Positions 10,812-22,805 of a stretch of DNA of 64,000 nt are shown here, in pieces. The notes beneath the pieces are model-generated. The model was not told where the DNA came from. It worked only from the letters and a program-made list of their open reading frames with translations, and did not search any database. Position numbers and translations under genes: made by a program. This stretch comes from Dryomyza anilis (lineage: Eukaryota > Arthropoda > Insecta > Diptera > Dryomyzidae): contig OX638134.1 of assembly GCA_951804985.1 (NCBI GenBank), positions 79,091,679-79,155,678 on the forward strand, given 5' to 3'. Each line of letters begins with the position of its first letter. Position 1 is the stretch's first letter.

Positions 10812-13140
10812 TTTTAAATAAATAATACCCTTAAAATTTACAAAATAAAAAAACTTATTAATTCTATTTAATTACTGTTTGAAATACAGCCAACATAGAA
10901 TCGAAAATTGCGCAAAAAGCAAGTTTATAAATTAAGTACTATAAAAAATACCATATTTCTAAAACGTTTGTAATCAGATTACAAAAAGGCAAAAAAATTA
11001 AATTAAAAATAACAAATATTAGATATTTATAGTATAAAGAAACCATTACAAAAATACGATTAAAAAAAATGTTAAGTAATACAAAAAGTTAATTTATTCA
11101 ATATGCCACAATGTTAAAAACAAAAGGAGCAAAAATAACAAAAATATTAGTAAAAACAAAAATAATTACAGCAAAAAAAAAAAAAAAAATAAATAAATCA
11201 CTAAAATACCCTAGAAGTTATGTATCAAATAAAGTAGAGCATCAGTTATTTTTAAAAATCGCTAGAGTTTTAATGGGTTTTTTATTACTCTGATTTCGTA
11301 GCGATGGCAGGACGTACTACATAAATAAAAATAAAACAAACAAATAAAACAAATTAATAAAAAAATAAAACTTCTGTGACAGCAGCCATCAATGAACGGT
11401 CAGCATGAAATCTAATGGGGGGTTATGGCAGAACCCCAAGGGGTCCACGCGACAAACAGGACGAAAACAGGCCAAACACACAGACACACATAATAAAAGT
11501 CAGAAAACAATTGATTTGATTTCGATGAATGTCGATTGTGCTGTTGGTAGCACCTAAAAATTGTTTGAATTGTATGTTTTTTGGAGTGGATTTTTTTTAG
11601 TTTGTTTAGATAACTTTTTTTTGTTTTTTATTTTGTTTCTTTTTTATGATTTTCCAGCAATTTTATGTTGGTCATTAAGTGTAATAAAAAAAAGGGGGGA
11701 AACAACTTTTATGTGCTTTTGTAATCGTAAATATTTGAAGAACTTTGTTAAAAGTTGTAAATACGTGGATCGGAATTCTGTATTAACAGAAGATGCTTCA
11801 TAAAATGAAGTGCAAATATTTGGCTAGTTTTGTGTGTTCTACAAGTGTTGGCACTTAGTTTGGTGAATTTAAAATTCAAAGAAAACCTTTTTAAAATTTT
11901 TTTTTTTTTACTAATTATTTTAAATTTTTTTTTTTTACTAATTAAATTTTTATTATATTTTTTTTTACAAAGTTACAATGTAAGAAAGTATTATAGGTTC
12001 AAGGGAGAAGGAAAGATGGAGTATTGTAATAAGTAATGAAATTATAATTTTTTAAAAAATGTTTTTATTATATCAAAATATTACATAAAACAAAAGAAAT
12101 ATCCAAAAATTTATTTTAGAGTAAGTTTATTTTTGATGTAGTCATTTCGATCACTTTAAAATTTCTTTATATATTATATAAAACCGTTGATCCATCAGCG
12201 ATAACAGAAATCAAAAGCATTTGAAATACACAAACAAAATAAAAAGCAAAAACAAACACAAAAAGCAAAAAGGAAAAAAAACCCATAACCAAAAGAAAAA
12301 TAAAAATCAAAAGCGAACATTAAAAGAAAAACACTAGTTCAAACGCAAAAACAAAAATAAAAGCAAAAACACAAAATTAATAAATAAACGCAAAAATTTC
12401 AAAATCAAAGGCAAAAAAAAAGTCCAAATCAAAAAAGAGTTCACACAAAAAAAAGGAGTGTTTAAGAATTATTTGCCGTAAATAATAAAATGTTTGTAGT
12501 GAGAACTTACTGTTTCCGCTGAAGACTTATAATTTTATATAATTTGCCATAAATAATGACTGCAAACACTTCAAATTATTAGTATTTGTAACATATAGCA
12601 ATTTATTTGTCGTAAACACTTCAATTGTTTACATTAAACACTTTGTAAGTGTTCAATTAGTTACTCCCGCTAAACACATTCAATACTTCTGTTAACTACT
12701 GCATCTATTTGTCTTAAATGGTAAATTATAATTAGTGTTTGGATCAAAAACTTGTCAATTGTCTCAAATAATAATTATTTAAAGTGTTTGCTCGAAACAC
12801 TTGTTTAGGAGGAAGTATTTGCGCGAGTATTTCCGAAAGCAATTATGTCGTTTTTAGTGTGGTGCCAAACATCACGCAACGTGCAACGTTTATAGCCAGA
12901 ACTCACATTCGACTCAGACAAATTAACAAATTTTGTGTAATACTCATTGGAGATCACAGAGTTTGAAGCAGTTAATTAGAAAATTCGTTTAATAATTGTA
13001 TTCGATTTTATTTAAGTATTTTAATTAAATTTCATCCATGGCTAAATGAATAACAAAATATGTTCTATGCATGCATTTGTGGATTCAGTTTGGAAGCAAT
13101 AGAGATATTTATGAGAAACACTTTTGTGTAATCAAAAGTG
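10812..13140. other. Non-coding interval with A-rich low complexity
   Basis: A block of AAAAGCAAAAAC-type low complexity occupies about 12200-12450. A small low-copy island of higher complexity lies at about 11370-11560. Between 12470 and 12960 the motif AACACTT and its complement recur many times. No coding exon is supported. Confidence 0.5.
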
Positions 13141-13143
13141 ATT

Positions 13144-13881
13144 TACGGGCGTGACACGAGTTCGTGCGTGCAAATGCCCGTGCCTTTAAAATCAGTCACG
13201 CGCCCATTAAAGATTTTTTTTATAGTTTCTACTCCAATTTAAAAAAAAAAACTTCCAGCTTCAGAAAATACAAATTTCGTTATCTTAAAAATTGTTTTAG
13301 TTTTACTTATAGATTTAAGAGCAAAAAAAAAACAGTACCATACTTAATTTTTGAGTTATTGAATACAGGGACTTCAACCTTTTGGAATATAGTTTCGGGT
13401 TTTGCATCCAAGATTTTTAAAATAGCGGTTACGGGTTCGAATCCGGTTCCAATTAAAATGTTATATGGGTTTCGATTCCGGTGCCACACATTTTTTTAAT
13501 AACGATACCTGTTCTTTGCGGTCCCTGGCAAGGACTAAAATATCGGTTCCGCTTTTGGTTCAAAGATTTTTAAAATAGCGGTTCCAGTTCAGATTCCATG
13601 TTCTACCAAAAAAATTATATGGGTACCGTATCCAGGTCAGGTTCCACACATTTTTTAATAACTGTTCCGATTTCAAAAATCGAAACGGTTCCGGTATTAT
13701 TTCTCACGTTTCGACTGCTTTTTCAAGTCTTTTTGTGACTTTTTTCGTAGTTTTTTCGTGCTTTATCGTTCTTCTCGTGCGTGCCTGTAAATTTAGTTGT
13801 AGGGTTCGTGCTCGTGCGTGCCACCTATCGGTGTGCCCGTGCGTGTCTGTGCCATCAAAAACAGGCAGGCGCCCATCTCTA
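13144..13881. repeat. Composite repeat: CGTGCGTGCC-rich ends around a GGTTCCGGTTCC block
   Basis: The ends are rich in CGTGCGTG/GCCCGTGC (13144-13195, 13735-13881) and the right end closes with CCCATCTCTA, the same 10 bp that ends the hAT-like element at 52893-53061. The middle (about 13365-13700) is a GGTTCCGGTTCC-type dispersed repeat, also seen at 34720-35400. I could not find a matching left terminus, so the boundaries are approximate. Confidence 0.55.
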
Positions 13882-14111
13882 GTATATTCTTTAAAATGTT
13901 TGTCAAACAATTAAATATCTTTACAAATAAAATGTAAAACTATTTACGATTTCTATAATGATAAAAACAACTATGTTATTCTAAATAGGTTCGTTTTTAT
14001 CGAAAACCCTATCGTTTTCGTATCAATATATATTATCGAAAACGACAATTTAGACCTATTAACGATATCGTTGGATTTGTAGCGTAGACTTTGTAATGTT
14101 TAGTAACTTTA

Positions 14112-14708
14112 CCCAGTCTGACATATCCCAGAGATCTTCGATGCCACGTATATTTCTCGAACTAACTCGAACTACATTAAAATTGAAGGGCAATTTCCGA
14201 TATTTATTGGAAGCAATGTAGCCGCGGTAGCTCAGTGGTTAGTGCGTTGGACTGCGCGCCGAAAGGTCCCCGGTTCAAGCCTGGACTGGGGCTAACAACA
14301 TCTTTTCATAGAAACATTTTTCTATACCGCGCTACCTCTCGGCAGTAAATGGCAAACCTAAGAGAGTAAAACATTGCCTATGAAAAGCTCTCACCTGCCG
14401 TTCGGATTCGGCAATAAATTGTAGGTCCCACCACTTTGAGTACAAATATAACACGCACAGCTAAAAATGGTGAGAGAGCTCGGCCTAAGTTCTTATAGAG
14501 CTGTAGTGCCAAACTATTATTATAATGTCGAAATTTGATTATTTTTTCTTCGATATCGATCCGATCTCGAAAAATTTCTCGCACAAAGAAAACACCGACC
14601 GGTCCAATTTGACGCTCGAAATAGTTACGAGTTCTGATCTGATATCGTGTGAATTCTGCAATTACTTGCATTGATCTCATAAAGATATCGAAATGCATGG
14701 TATACTGG
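14112..14708. mobile_element. Possible CCCAGT-ended element split by a SINE
   Basis: The right end TGGTATACTGGG (14697-14708) is identical to the terminus of the element at 37570-38748, and the interior shares its style of ATCTCGA/ATATCGAT sequence. The proposed left end, CCCAGTCTGACATA after TA at 14110-14111, is less certain. SINE family A copy 2 is inserted at 14219-14524. No TA follows the right end. Confidence 0.5.
14219..14524 (+). mobile_element. tRNA-derived SINE, family A, copy 2
   Basis: The head is tRNA-like: GCCGCGGTAGCTCAGTGG carries box A, CCGGTTCAAGCCTGG carries box B, about 50 nt apart as in a tRNA. The body includes CTCGGCAGTAAATGGCAAAC and the copy ends in an ATTATTATTATAA tail. 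It matches the minus-strand copy at 7176-7462. The family is therefore a Pol III-promoted retroposon mobilised by an unknown LINE. Confidence 0.88.
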
Positions 14709-15169
14709 GAAAAACCAAACTTATAGTTTTATTTTAATAAAAAAAATTTTCGATGTGGAATACGTTTAAAATGCATTTCTGATAAATGATATATGGTATG
14801 AAAAAAAGTGTAAATAAATTCCTTACATTGATTGATACCGGTAGATTTTGTATTGTTTGTTTTATATCGTGGATTCCATAACCGACCCGAATTCCTTACA
14901 CAACCCATTCCTTATCACAATTTGCACAACATATGCAGTTAATATAATCAATTTTCTAATGAAGACTTTTTATGGACGACTTTTAATCAAATATTCCAAA
15001 TTATGCTGGTAGAAATTATGCTGTAGTTGTAGTCGAGAATGGGTATATAATATATATATATATGACTTTGGATGGTATTGAAAACAATTCAATCAGTCTA
15101 AAGGTGGTTTAGAAATATTTTTTGTTTTAAATAATTTAAAGTATACTGAAATCGGATATTGTCATTTAA
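14709..15169. other. Non-coding interval with a short TA microsatellite
   Basis: AT-rich DNA with a (TA)n run at about 15046-15062. No gene or clear element boundary is seen. Confidence 0.5.
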
Positions 15170-15735
15170 ATGTATAAAATATAGACAATCTATATATATT
15201 GACCACGCCTACTTTAACGCCCATTTTTATTTTTGGTGTATAATTCAGATTCGTAGCAAAACCACTGAATGTATTTTTCTGACAATTTGAATTACTATGT
15301 TATAAAGTCCATGGAGTATCCTAAATCATATAAAAACTAGATTGGGCAAAGGGGAGTGGCACCTCCCATAGAACCCAAAAATTCAGTACGCTATATCTCA
15401 GCCCTAATGATATAGATTTGAACTAAACTTTAAAATTGGATGTATCTTACATAATCTCACCACACCAAAACTCACCACACATAAACTCACCACACCAAAA
15501 CTCACCACAACAAAACTCACCACACATAAACTAACCACATTTAACTCACCACACCTAAACTCACCACACTAAAAATCATCACACTAAATTCATCACACTT
15601 AAACTCACCACACTTAAACTCACCACACTTAAACTCACCATATTTAAACTACTACGGGGAAGAATTGTACGGGGAAGAAATCTACCGGTAAGAATTTTAC
15701 GGGCACGAGTCGTGCACGGGTCCAGCTAGTACTTC
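15170..15735 (-). mobile_element. TACTAGCTGGACCCG-type dispersed element, copy 1
   Basis: Read on the minus strand it opens TACTAGCTGGACCCGTGCAC (15732 inward), has several CCCCGTA(G/C)A(A/T)TTCTT-like repeats, then a 15-bp array of the GTGTGGTGAGTTTAA type (15455-15650), then a body with ATGGGAGGTGCCACTCCCC. The same order of parts is seen at 48419-49808, and part of it at 34313-34715. This opening is widespread in arthropod interspersed repeats, but I cannot assign its class with confidence. Confidence 0.65.
15455..15650 (-). repeat. 15-bp minisatellite (GTGTGGTGAGTTTAA type) inside the dispersed element
   Basis: About 13 units of AACTCACCACACYAA (plus-strand view) with drifting spacing. 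The same unit forms arrays at 34530-34655, 48800-49133 and 51080-52880. Confidence 0.85.
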
Positions 15736-16979
15736 ATATAAAGTTCCATTTAAAGCGGGTTTGTCTGCTCCAAATTTTCCAATAAAATTCCTGAAATTTA
15801 ATAATTCTAAGACATGAAACTTCTTCAAAAACTTATTCAAAACTCTAGAAATGGTGCTTTGTAAAGATATTCAAAAATACTGTATTATATATTTTTTGTA
15901 TCTCTCGTATTCTATCGAATTTATTGCAAATTAATAACAATAGCAACAATAAAACACATTGTATTTCATACGCATTCGTAGTCTATAAAATGAAATTATC
16001 TGTTTTATAATTTGTCATAATCATCAAGTAATAAAAATCAAATGCGTTAAGTACTTCATTGAAGCGGCGCTTTTGAAACCATTCGAGGCAAGAGCCTCGC
16101 CAAATAAAAGGACGCTGGAAGTATTAGCAAAACATAGTAAAAACAAATTGCCAAAGGCCAAGGAAGAAAATTATCGACTTTCGCTGCTATTAAAAATAAA
16201 TAAAATTTCCGAAAATAATGAAAAAAAAGCAGCAGTTCCCCCAACTTTTTTATTTGGTGCGTGGTGACGCCGACAACTGACATCGTCACCCTACAGCTAT
16301 TGCTGAAGTTTTACGGTTTCTGTAGGAATTTCAAATTTTGCACGATGACAAAGCACATTGAAGGGTCGGCTCTTTGGACGGACCGTGGTGGAGCGAATGA
16401 AAAAACATTTATCTTTATTGTTACAGTGAAATTTTATTATCCGAGGGAAAATAATATCACTGCTCTGTTTATTCTCTACCCAACAAAAATACAGATTCAT
16501 CAATTTTGTTGAATTCATCAGATTTTGGTGATGTCAAATTAAAAAAAAACACTACATTTTTATATTTCCGTATTATAAAAATACAAAAATGCTACAGGCT
16601 ACATACAGTAAGTAAATCTACTAAAAAGGTTTGCAGGAGTTTACGTGGATTTTGTGTGACTAATTTTACTATGAAATGCTGCGGCCTGCAGCTAATGGGA
16701 CCAAATCATGTACTCACCATGACACGTGTCTACTGCCCGGAGATGGTGGTGCATGTTGAAGAACTAAGCGATAAGACAAATTAGCTATGTGACATATATT
16801 CAGATTTAAGCAGATTCTGGCGATTTGATTTTTGAGAATGATTTTTTATGAGTAAACCAAAAGCCTATTTATCATTTTTATTTTACCAAATTCATATTTT
16901 CAAACAAAATTACATTTTTAACTCAATTTTCCATTTTTTATAAAAATTCTATTTATTTACAAAAAAAACATTTTTCTCT
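15736..16979. other. Non-coding low-copy interval
   Basis: Mixed AT-rich sequence. The part at about 16055-16300 and the part at 16610-16790 are GC-richer than the surroundings. The second contains splice-like signals on both strands but no exon that can be joined to either gene, so no coding claim is made. Confidence 0.45.
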
Positions 16980-18125
16980 AAAAAAAAATTCATTTTCACT
17001 AAAAATTTAATTTTTCACTAAAAAATCCATTTTTCACTAAAAATTCCATTTTTCACTAAAAAATTTAATTGTTCACTAAAAATTCAATTTTTCACTAAAA
17101 ATTCAATTTTTCACTAAAAATTCAATTTTTCACTAAAAATTCAATTTTTCACTAAAAATCAATTTTTCACTAAAAATTCAATTTTTCATTAAAAATTCAA
17201 TTTTGCACTAAAAATTCAATTTTGAACTAAAAATTCAAATTTTCACTAAAAATTAATTTTTCACTAAAAATTCAATTTTTCACTTAAAATTCAATTTTTC
17301 ACTAAAATTCAGTTTTTCACTGAAATTAATTTTTTCACTAAAATTCAATTTTTCACTAAAATTCAATTTTTCACTAAAAATTCAATTTTTCATTAAAAAT
17401 TAAATTTTTCACTAAAAATTCAATTTTTCACTAAAATTCAAGTTTTCGCTAAAAATTCAATTTTTCATTAAAAATTCAATTTTGCACTAAAAATTCAATT
17501 TTGCACTAAAAATTCAATTTTTCACTAAAAATTCAATTTTTCACTAAAAATTCAATTTTTCACTAAAAATTCAATTTTTCACTAAAAATTCAATTTTTCA
17601 CTGAAATTCAGTTTTTCACTAAAATTAAATTTTTCACTGAAATTCAATTTTTCACTAAAATTCAATTTTTCACGTGAAATTCAATTTTTCATTAAAAATT
17701 AAATTTTTCACTAAAATTTCAATTTTTACTAAAAATTCAATTTTTCACTAAAAATTCAATTTTTCACTAAAAATTCAATTTTTCACTAAAAATTCAATTT
17801 TTCACTAAAAATTCAATTTTTCACTAAAAATTCAATTTTTCACTAAAAATTAAATTTATCACTAAAAATTCAATTTTTCACTAAAAATTCAACTTTTCAC
17901 TAAAAATTCAATTTTTCACTAAAAATTCAATTTTTCACTAAAAATCCAATTTTTCACTGAAATTCAGTTTTTCACTAATATTAAATTTTTTACTGAAATT
18001 CAATTTTTCACTAAAATTCAATTTTTCACTAAAAATTCAATTTTTCATTAAAAATTAAATTTTTCACTAAAAATTCAAAATTTCACTAAAAATTCAAATT
18101 TTCACTAAAAGTTCAATTTTAAACA
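16980..18125 (+). repeat. 19-bp minisatellite array 2 (TTCACTAAAAATTCAATTT)
   Basis: About 60 units in the same orientation as array 1, dominated by the C-containing core. Local variants such as TTGCAC and CTGAAATTCAG are repeated in blocks at about 17305, 17605 and 17955, showing segmental duplication within the array. Confidence 0.95.
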
Positions 18126-19737
18126 TTTTTATTTTCTATTCCTCACTACAAAATACCACCTTGCAAAAAACGAATAATTTTGATATATCCGCATCACTAA
18201 ATAGGTGGTAAAAAATGTCGGCTCTATTAAAAATCTAAATTAATTTGATTTGAAATTAATTCACACCTGGACGTCATTCGACAGACAGACTGACAGCCAG
18301 TCGCCGCACCATAAATACTTCGCTTGTCAATCTCGAGGTGTTGATGTCGCCAATTAAAGCAGGGATTTTATTGAATACCTTCCTTAAAGGTGACCAGAAA
18401 AATATCACATTTCTCACTTTGGTGTAATTTGTAACAGACTTTTATTGGTTTTTGGTCAACCACATATGTTTTGCCACATTCTGCACTACGACGTGTGTGG
18501 TAGGAATTTAGTTTTATTCACTCTGATTTTTAGTTTCTTTTTTCTATGAGATGTTTTGTTGGCATTTAGTTGGCTTTCTATAAATATATTCATAATCTCT
18601 AACATGGTACGTGCAATAAAACACACTCTCTGCCACAGCCGCAATTGATTCGATTGAAATTCCCAGACCCCAAAGATGATTTATTGCATTATGTTCAAAT
18701 ATTGTCTACGGCAATTTAGGCCGGTATGGCCGGCCAGTAGTTATGGTGCGCTGAGGCGGCCTAATGCATAATTTACGACACAAATGTTACAAGTGGCATA
18801 AAATATACAAAGCAAATAAAAATAATAATAAAAATAGTAACAGGACCCAAAATTCCTGGGAGCACAAAACAAAAAATGATAATCCTACTTTATGTAGTAC
18901 GTTGTGCAGTGGATAAAAATCTTTTTTTCTTATTTTTTTTATTTATAAAGCAGTGATGAAGAAAATTCTGCCAAAAGAAGCTTTAATAAATTTAATAAAT
19001 ATTTTAAATTTTCAGTTATTATTACTATTTTAGTTTTTAAAAATCTCTAAGTAATAAATATTATTTTTCTAAAATTTCTTATCGATCTAAAATATATAGA
19101 ATTCTTTATGTTTAAGCTTTACTTTCACACAGCGCCATTAAGCTAAAATGTTACCCGTCATATTTTCCCATATGGCCTATTATATGGTTGGCTCTTTTTG
19201 CCTGTGGCTCTTTAACAATTGCTTTTTTATTAACCAAAAACAAATCGAATATTTATGAGTTGCCCAAATTCATGTTGACATGACGTCAGCATCGGAGGCG
19301 CCGGCCTTAATGCGTGCAGCATCCTTTAGGGCCAAATAGATGGCGACAGACGCCATGATAACGATGCGACTGAAGTATGAGTGTCTGGAAAAGTTTTTTG
19401 CGGTTTTATTTTTATTTCTTTTATTTTTTAGTTTATTTTTAATAATATTATATTTTCATTTTGCTATTTTTCGTATTTGTTTTATTGAAATGCACAACAT
19501 ATGAGCTGGAAATATTCGGAAATACATTTTCATTTTATGAAGACAAACTTTTTATAAGCTTTGAGGAATTAAGTAAAAATATTCAGACTAGAGTGGAGCT
19601 TAAATTATATGAAATCAAAATAAATAAGGATTTAATAAAGGAACAATTTCTAATAATTTCTTGAATAAAAATATAAAAATGTAAAAACAAGACGAAGCAA
19701 ATCAAAATGACAAAAATTAAAGGTAGTCTCTTTTTTG
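18126..19737. other. Low-copy non-coding interval, candidate regulatory DNA
   Basis: This is the least repetitive, most GC-balanced part of the intergenic region (notably 18240-18520, 18600-18800 and 19130-19390). It includes an exact CRE palindrome, TGACGTCA, near 19281-19288, and GC-rich runs such as GCCGGTATGGCCGGCC. No exon is supported. Conservation among flies would be the test for an enhancer role. Confidence 0.45.
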
Positions 19738-21258
19738 ATATTTTAAATTTTTAATAAAAATTAAATTTTTAGTATAAAATTCAATTTTAAGTTAAAATTT
19801 GAATTTTTAGTGAAAAATGGAATTTATTTTTAGAAAAAAATTTAAATTTTAGTGCAAAATTTAATTTTTAGTGAAAAATTAAATTCTTACTGAAAATTGA
19901 ATTTATAGTGCAAAATTTAATATTTAGTGAAAAATTTATTTGTTGTTATAAATTTAATTTTAAGTGAAATATTTAATTTTTAATTTTATTTCAATTTTTA
20001 AAATTGAATATTTGAAATTTTTTAGTCAAAATTTAATATTTTAGTGAAAACTGAATTTTTAGTATAAAATTATTTTTCTGAAAAATTGAATTTTTAGTAA
20101 AAAATTGAATTTTGAGTGAAAATTTAATTTTTTAGTGAAAAATTGAATTTTTATTGAAAAATTTAATTCGTAGTGAAAAATTGAATTTTTAGTGAAAAAT
20201 TGAATTTTTAGTGAAAAATTGAATTTTTAGTGAAAAATTGAATTCGTAGGAAAAATTTAAATTTTAATGCAAAATTTAATTTTGAATTCGTAGTGAAAAA
20301 TTGAATTTTTAGTGAAATATTGAATTCGTAGGAAAAATTTAAATTTTAATGCAAAATTTAATTTTTTGTGAAAAATTAAATTTTTACTGAAAAATTGAAT
20401 TTTTAGTGAAAAATTGAATTTTTCGTGAAAAATTTAATTTTTAGTGAAAAATTAAATTTTTAGTGACAAATTAAATTTTTAGTGAAAAATTAAATTTTTA
20501 GTGAAAAATTAAATTTTGTAGGAAAAAATTGAATTTTTAGTGAAAAATTGAATTTTTAGTGAAAAATTGAATTTTTAGTGAAAAATTGAATTCATAGTGA
20601 AAAATTGAATTGTTTGTGAAAAATTTAATTTGTAGTGAAAATTAAATTTTTAGTGAAAAATTGAATTCGTAGGAAAAATTTTAATTTTAATGCAAAATTT
20701 AATTTTGAATTCGTAGTGAAAAATTGAATTTTTAGTGAAATATTAAATTCGTAGGAAAAATTTAAATTTTAATGCAAAATTTAATTTTTAGTGAAAAATT
20801 AAATTTTTACTGAAAAATTGAATTTTCAGTAAAAAATTGAATTTTTAGTGAAAAATTGAATTTTTAGTGAAAAATTAAATTTTTAGTGAAAAATTAAATT
20901 TTTAGTGAAAAATTAAATTTTTAGTGAAAAATTAAATTTTTAGTGAAAAATTGAATTTTTTAGGAAAAAATTGGATTTTCGTAGTGAAAAATTGAATTTT
21001 TAGTGAAAAATTGAATTCATAGTGAAAAATTGAATTTTTAGTGAAAAATTAAATTTTTAGTGAAAAATTGAATTTTTAGTGAGAAAGTGAATTTTTAGTG
21101 AAAAATTAAATTTTTAGTGAAAAATTGATTTTTTAGTGAATAATTGAATTTTTAGTGAAAAATAGAATTGTGAGTGAAAAATTGAATTTATAGTGTAAAA
21201 TTGAATTTTTTGTGAAAAATTTAATTTATAGTGAAAAATTAATTTTTAGTGAAAAATT
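19738..21258 (-). repeat. 19-bp minisatellite array 3, inverted
   Basis: Units read TTTTTAGTGAAAAATTGAA on the plus strand, the exact reverse complement of the unit in the other four arrays. About 75 units with local subfamilies, such as ATTCGTAGGAAAAATTT recurring at about 20248, 20330, 20668 and 20750. The flanks are degenerate. Confidence 0.95.
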
Positions 21259-22805
21259 GCAATAATATAATTATTTTTTATTGATTTTTTTGTGTTTTTT
21301 TTATTGAATTTTATAATATTTTAATTTAAGACATTGTATAAAATATTGCACGGAAAAAAATAGTTTACTGATGATTTCTGAACAAGACATTCATAAAACA
21401 TATTGTTTTCAATATTCATATAGATGAGTTATATTCATGAATTATGAATACTATTAAAAAAATTGCAAAGTTCATAAATAAAATACTGTAAATCACTTTG
21501 AATTTATTGTGAATATGATGCATAAATTTTACAAATTTTTTTATTAATCATAACATGCGAAATTATGAATATTTAGTCATAACTTTTGTTTCATTTCCCA
21601 TGTGCAATTCACGCCAGTTGTGAAAAACCACGGCGTAGCTGCTGGTCTAAAGAAAATGCAAATAAAAAAAATATAAAGTAAAAATGTGTCATTTGAAAAT
21701 AAATGTGAAATTTAACAGAAATAAGTTGAAGTGCAAATTGTTTCCAGTGTTTTTTTTAAGTTCGAAGTATTATATTTTCGAATGCGATATTTTTCACCTT
21801 ATTCTGCACAATTAGGATTTGTTTTGGCATCCGCAGGCTATGGCTTACAATGTTTAAAACTTTAATCATTAAATGTATCCCACAATTTATTCCAATTACT
21901 CATGACTTATGAATAACTTATACATAAAACATGAGCAAACAATCGCATGATTTTTACTTTAATCATATATTATGAATAAAACAAAATCATTATGATTACT
22001 ATTCTTGCCTGGATAACATGATTATTTTTTGCAAAAACGTTTATGAGTAAAAATATGGTTTATGAGCACATTTCATTCTGTGTATAAAAAAAAATCCATC
22101 TGCTTCCTCTCACCAACATACACAAAAATAATCTAAATTATTCAACAAATGTCTACCATTAGATGAATTTTAAAATTTAAAAACAAAATATATTTATTGC
22201 CAGTTCTAGACAAATTATGCGCGTCATCAGTTCCCAATGGACATATTTTTGTTGTAATTTTTTTGTTCCAGAAAATATTAATATATTTTAGCTAAGCGCT
22301 TAAAAGCCGAAACACATAAAATTACTAAAAAACTAAAACGAAAAAAAATAAAGTAAAATATAAATTTGCCAAAAATTACGCATTATGTGAAAACTTTTGG
22401 AATGTCTCGAAAAGTGCGGAAAAACATCTTAAGTTTTATGTCAGATCTTTGAAACATCTACAATTTGCGTTTATTAAAATAAGTCGAAGGGAAGTTAAAC
22501 GAAATTTGAAATTATTACAGATTGGGAATGAAATATATGGTGTTCTTTGTTTTATGGATTGTCGGCGATGTGGGGAAAAATGTGCAAAGCACACAAATGG
22601 GGGGGCTTAGTTTTGTAAATATACAAATATTTGTAGTCTTTTTTTTTTTTTTTTTTAAGTTCTTGTTCTACAACACGAAATATTGCATAGTAAATACATT
22701 TTTGTGCAGAAATATTATCGCTTCAAAAATATTTCATTTGAAGAAATTCTTGGGAATAATATTTGCTAGATGTGATCGTAATTTTACGCGAATTTTCATA
22801 TTTTA
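21259..22805. other. Non-coding interval with an ATGAAT/ATTCAT-rich block
   Basis: From about 21349 to 22084 the sequence is packed with ATTCATA/TATGAAT motifs and is bounded by GCACGGAAAAAAATAG on the left and CATTCTGTGTATAAA on the right, which are weakly inverted. A similar motif-rich block lies at 38940-39445. It may be a degraded element. No gene is seen. Confidence 0.4.

Noticed and set aside
13307..13489. GGGTTCGAATCCGG near 13434, a box B-like match that could suggest a tRNA
   Set aside because: It lies in a GGTTCCGGTTCC-type repeat. No box A, acceptor stem or anticodon arm can be folded around it.
14221..14292. Functional tRNA gene at the head of SINE family A
   Set aside because: The acceptor ends do not pair, the anticodon arm is mispaired, and the head is fused to a repeated non-tRNA body seen again at 7176-7462.
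16506..16784. 92-codon frame with a GC-richer 3' half, and splice-like sites on both strands
   Set aside because: No domain, no compatible phase with either gene and no acceptable exon pair. Left as unexplained low-copy sequence.
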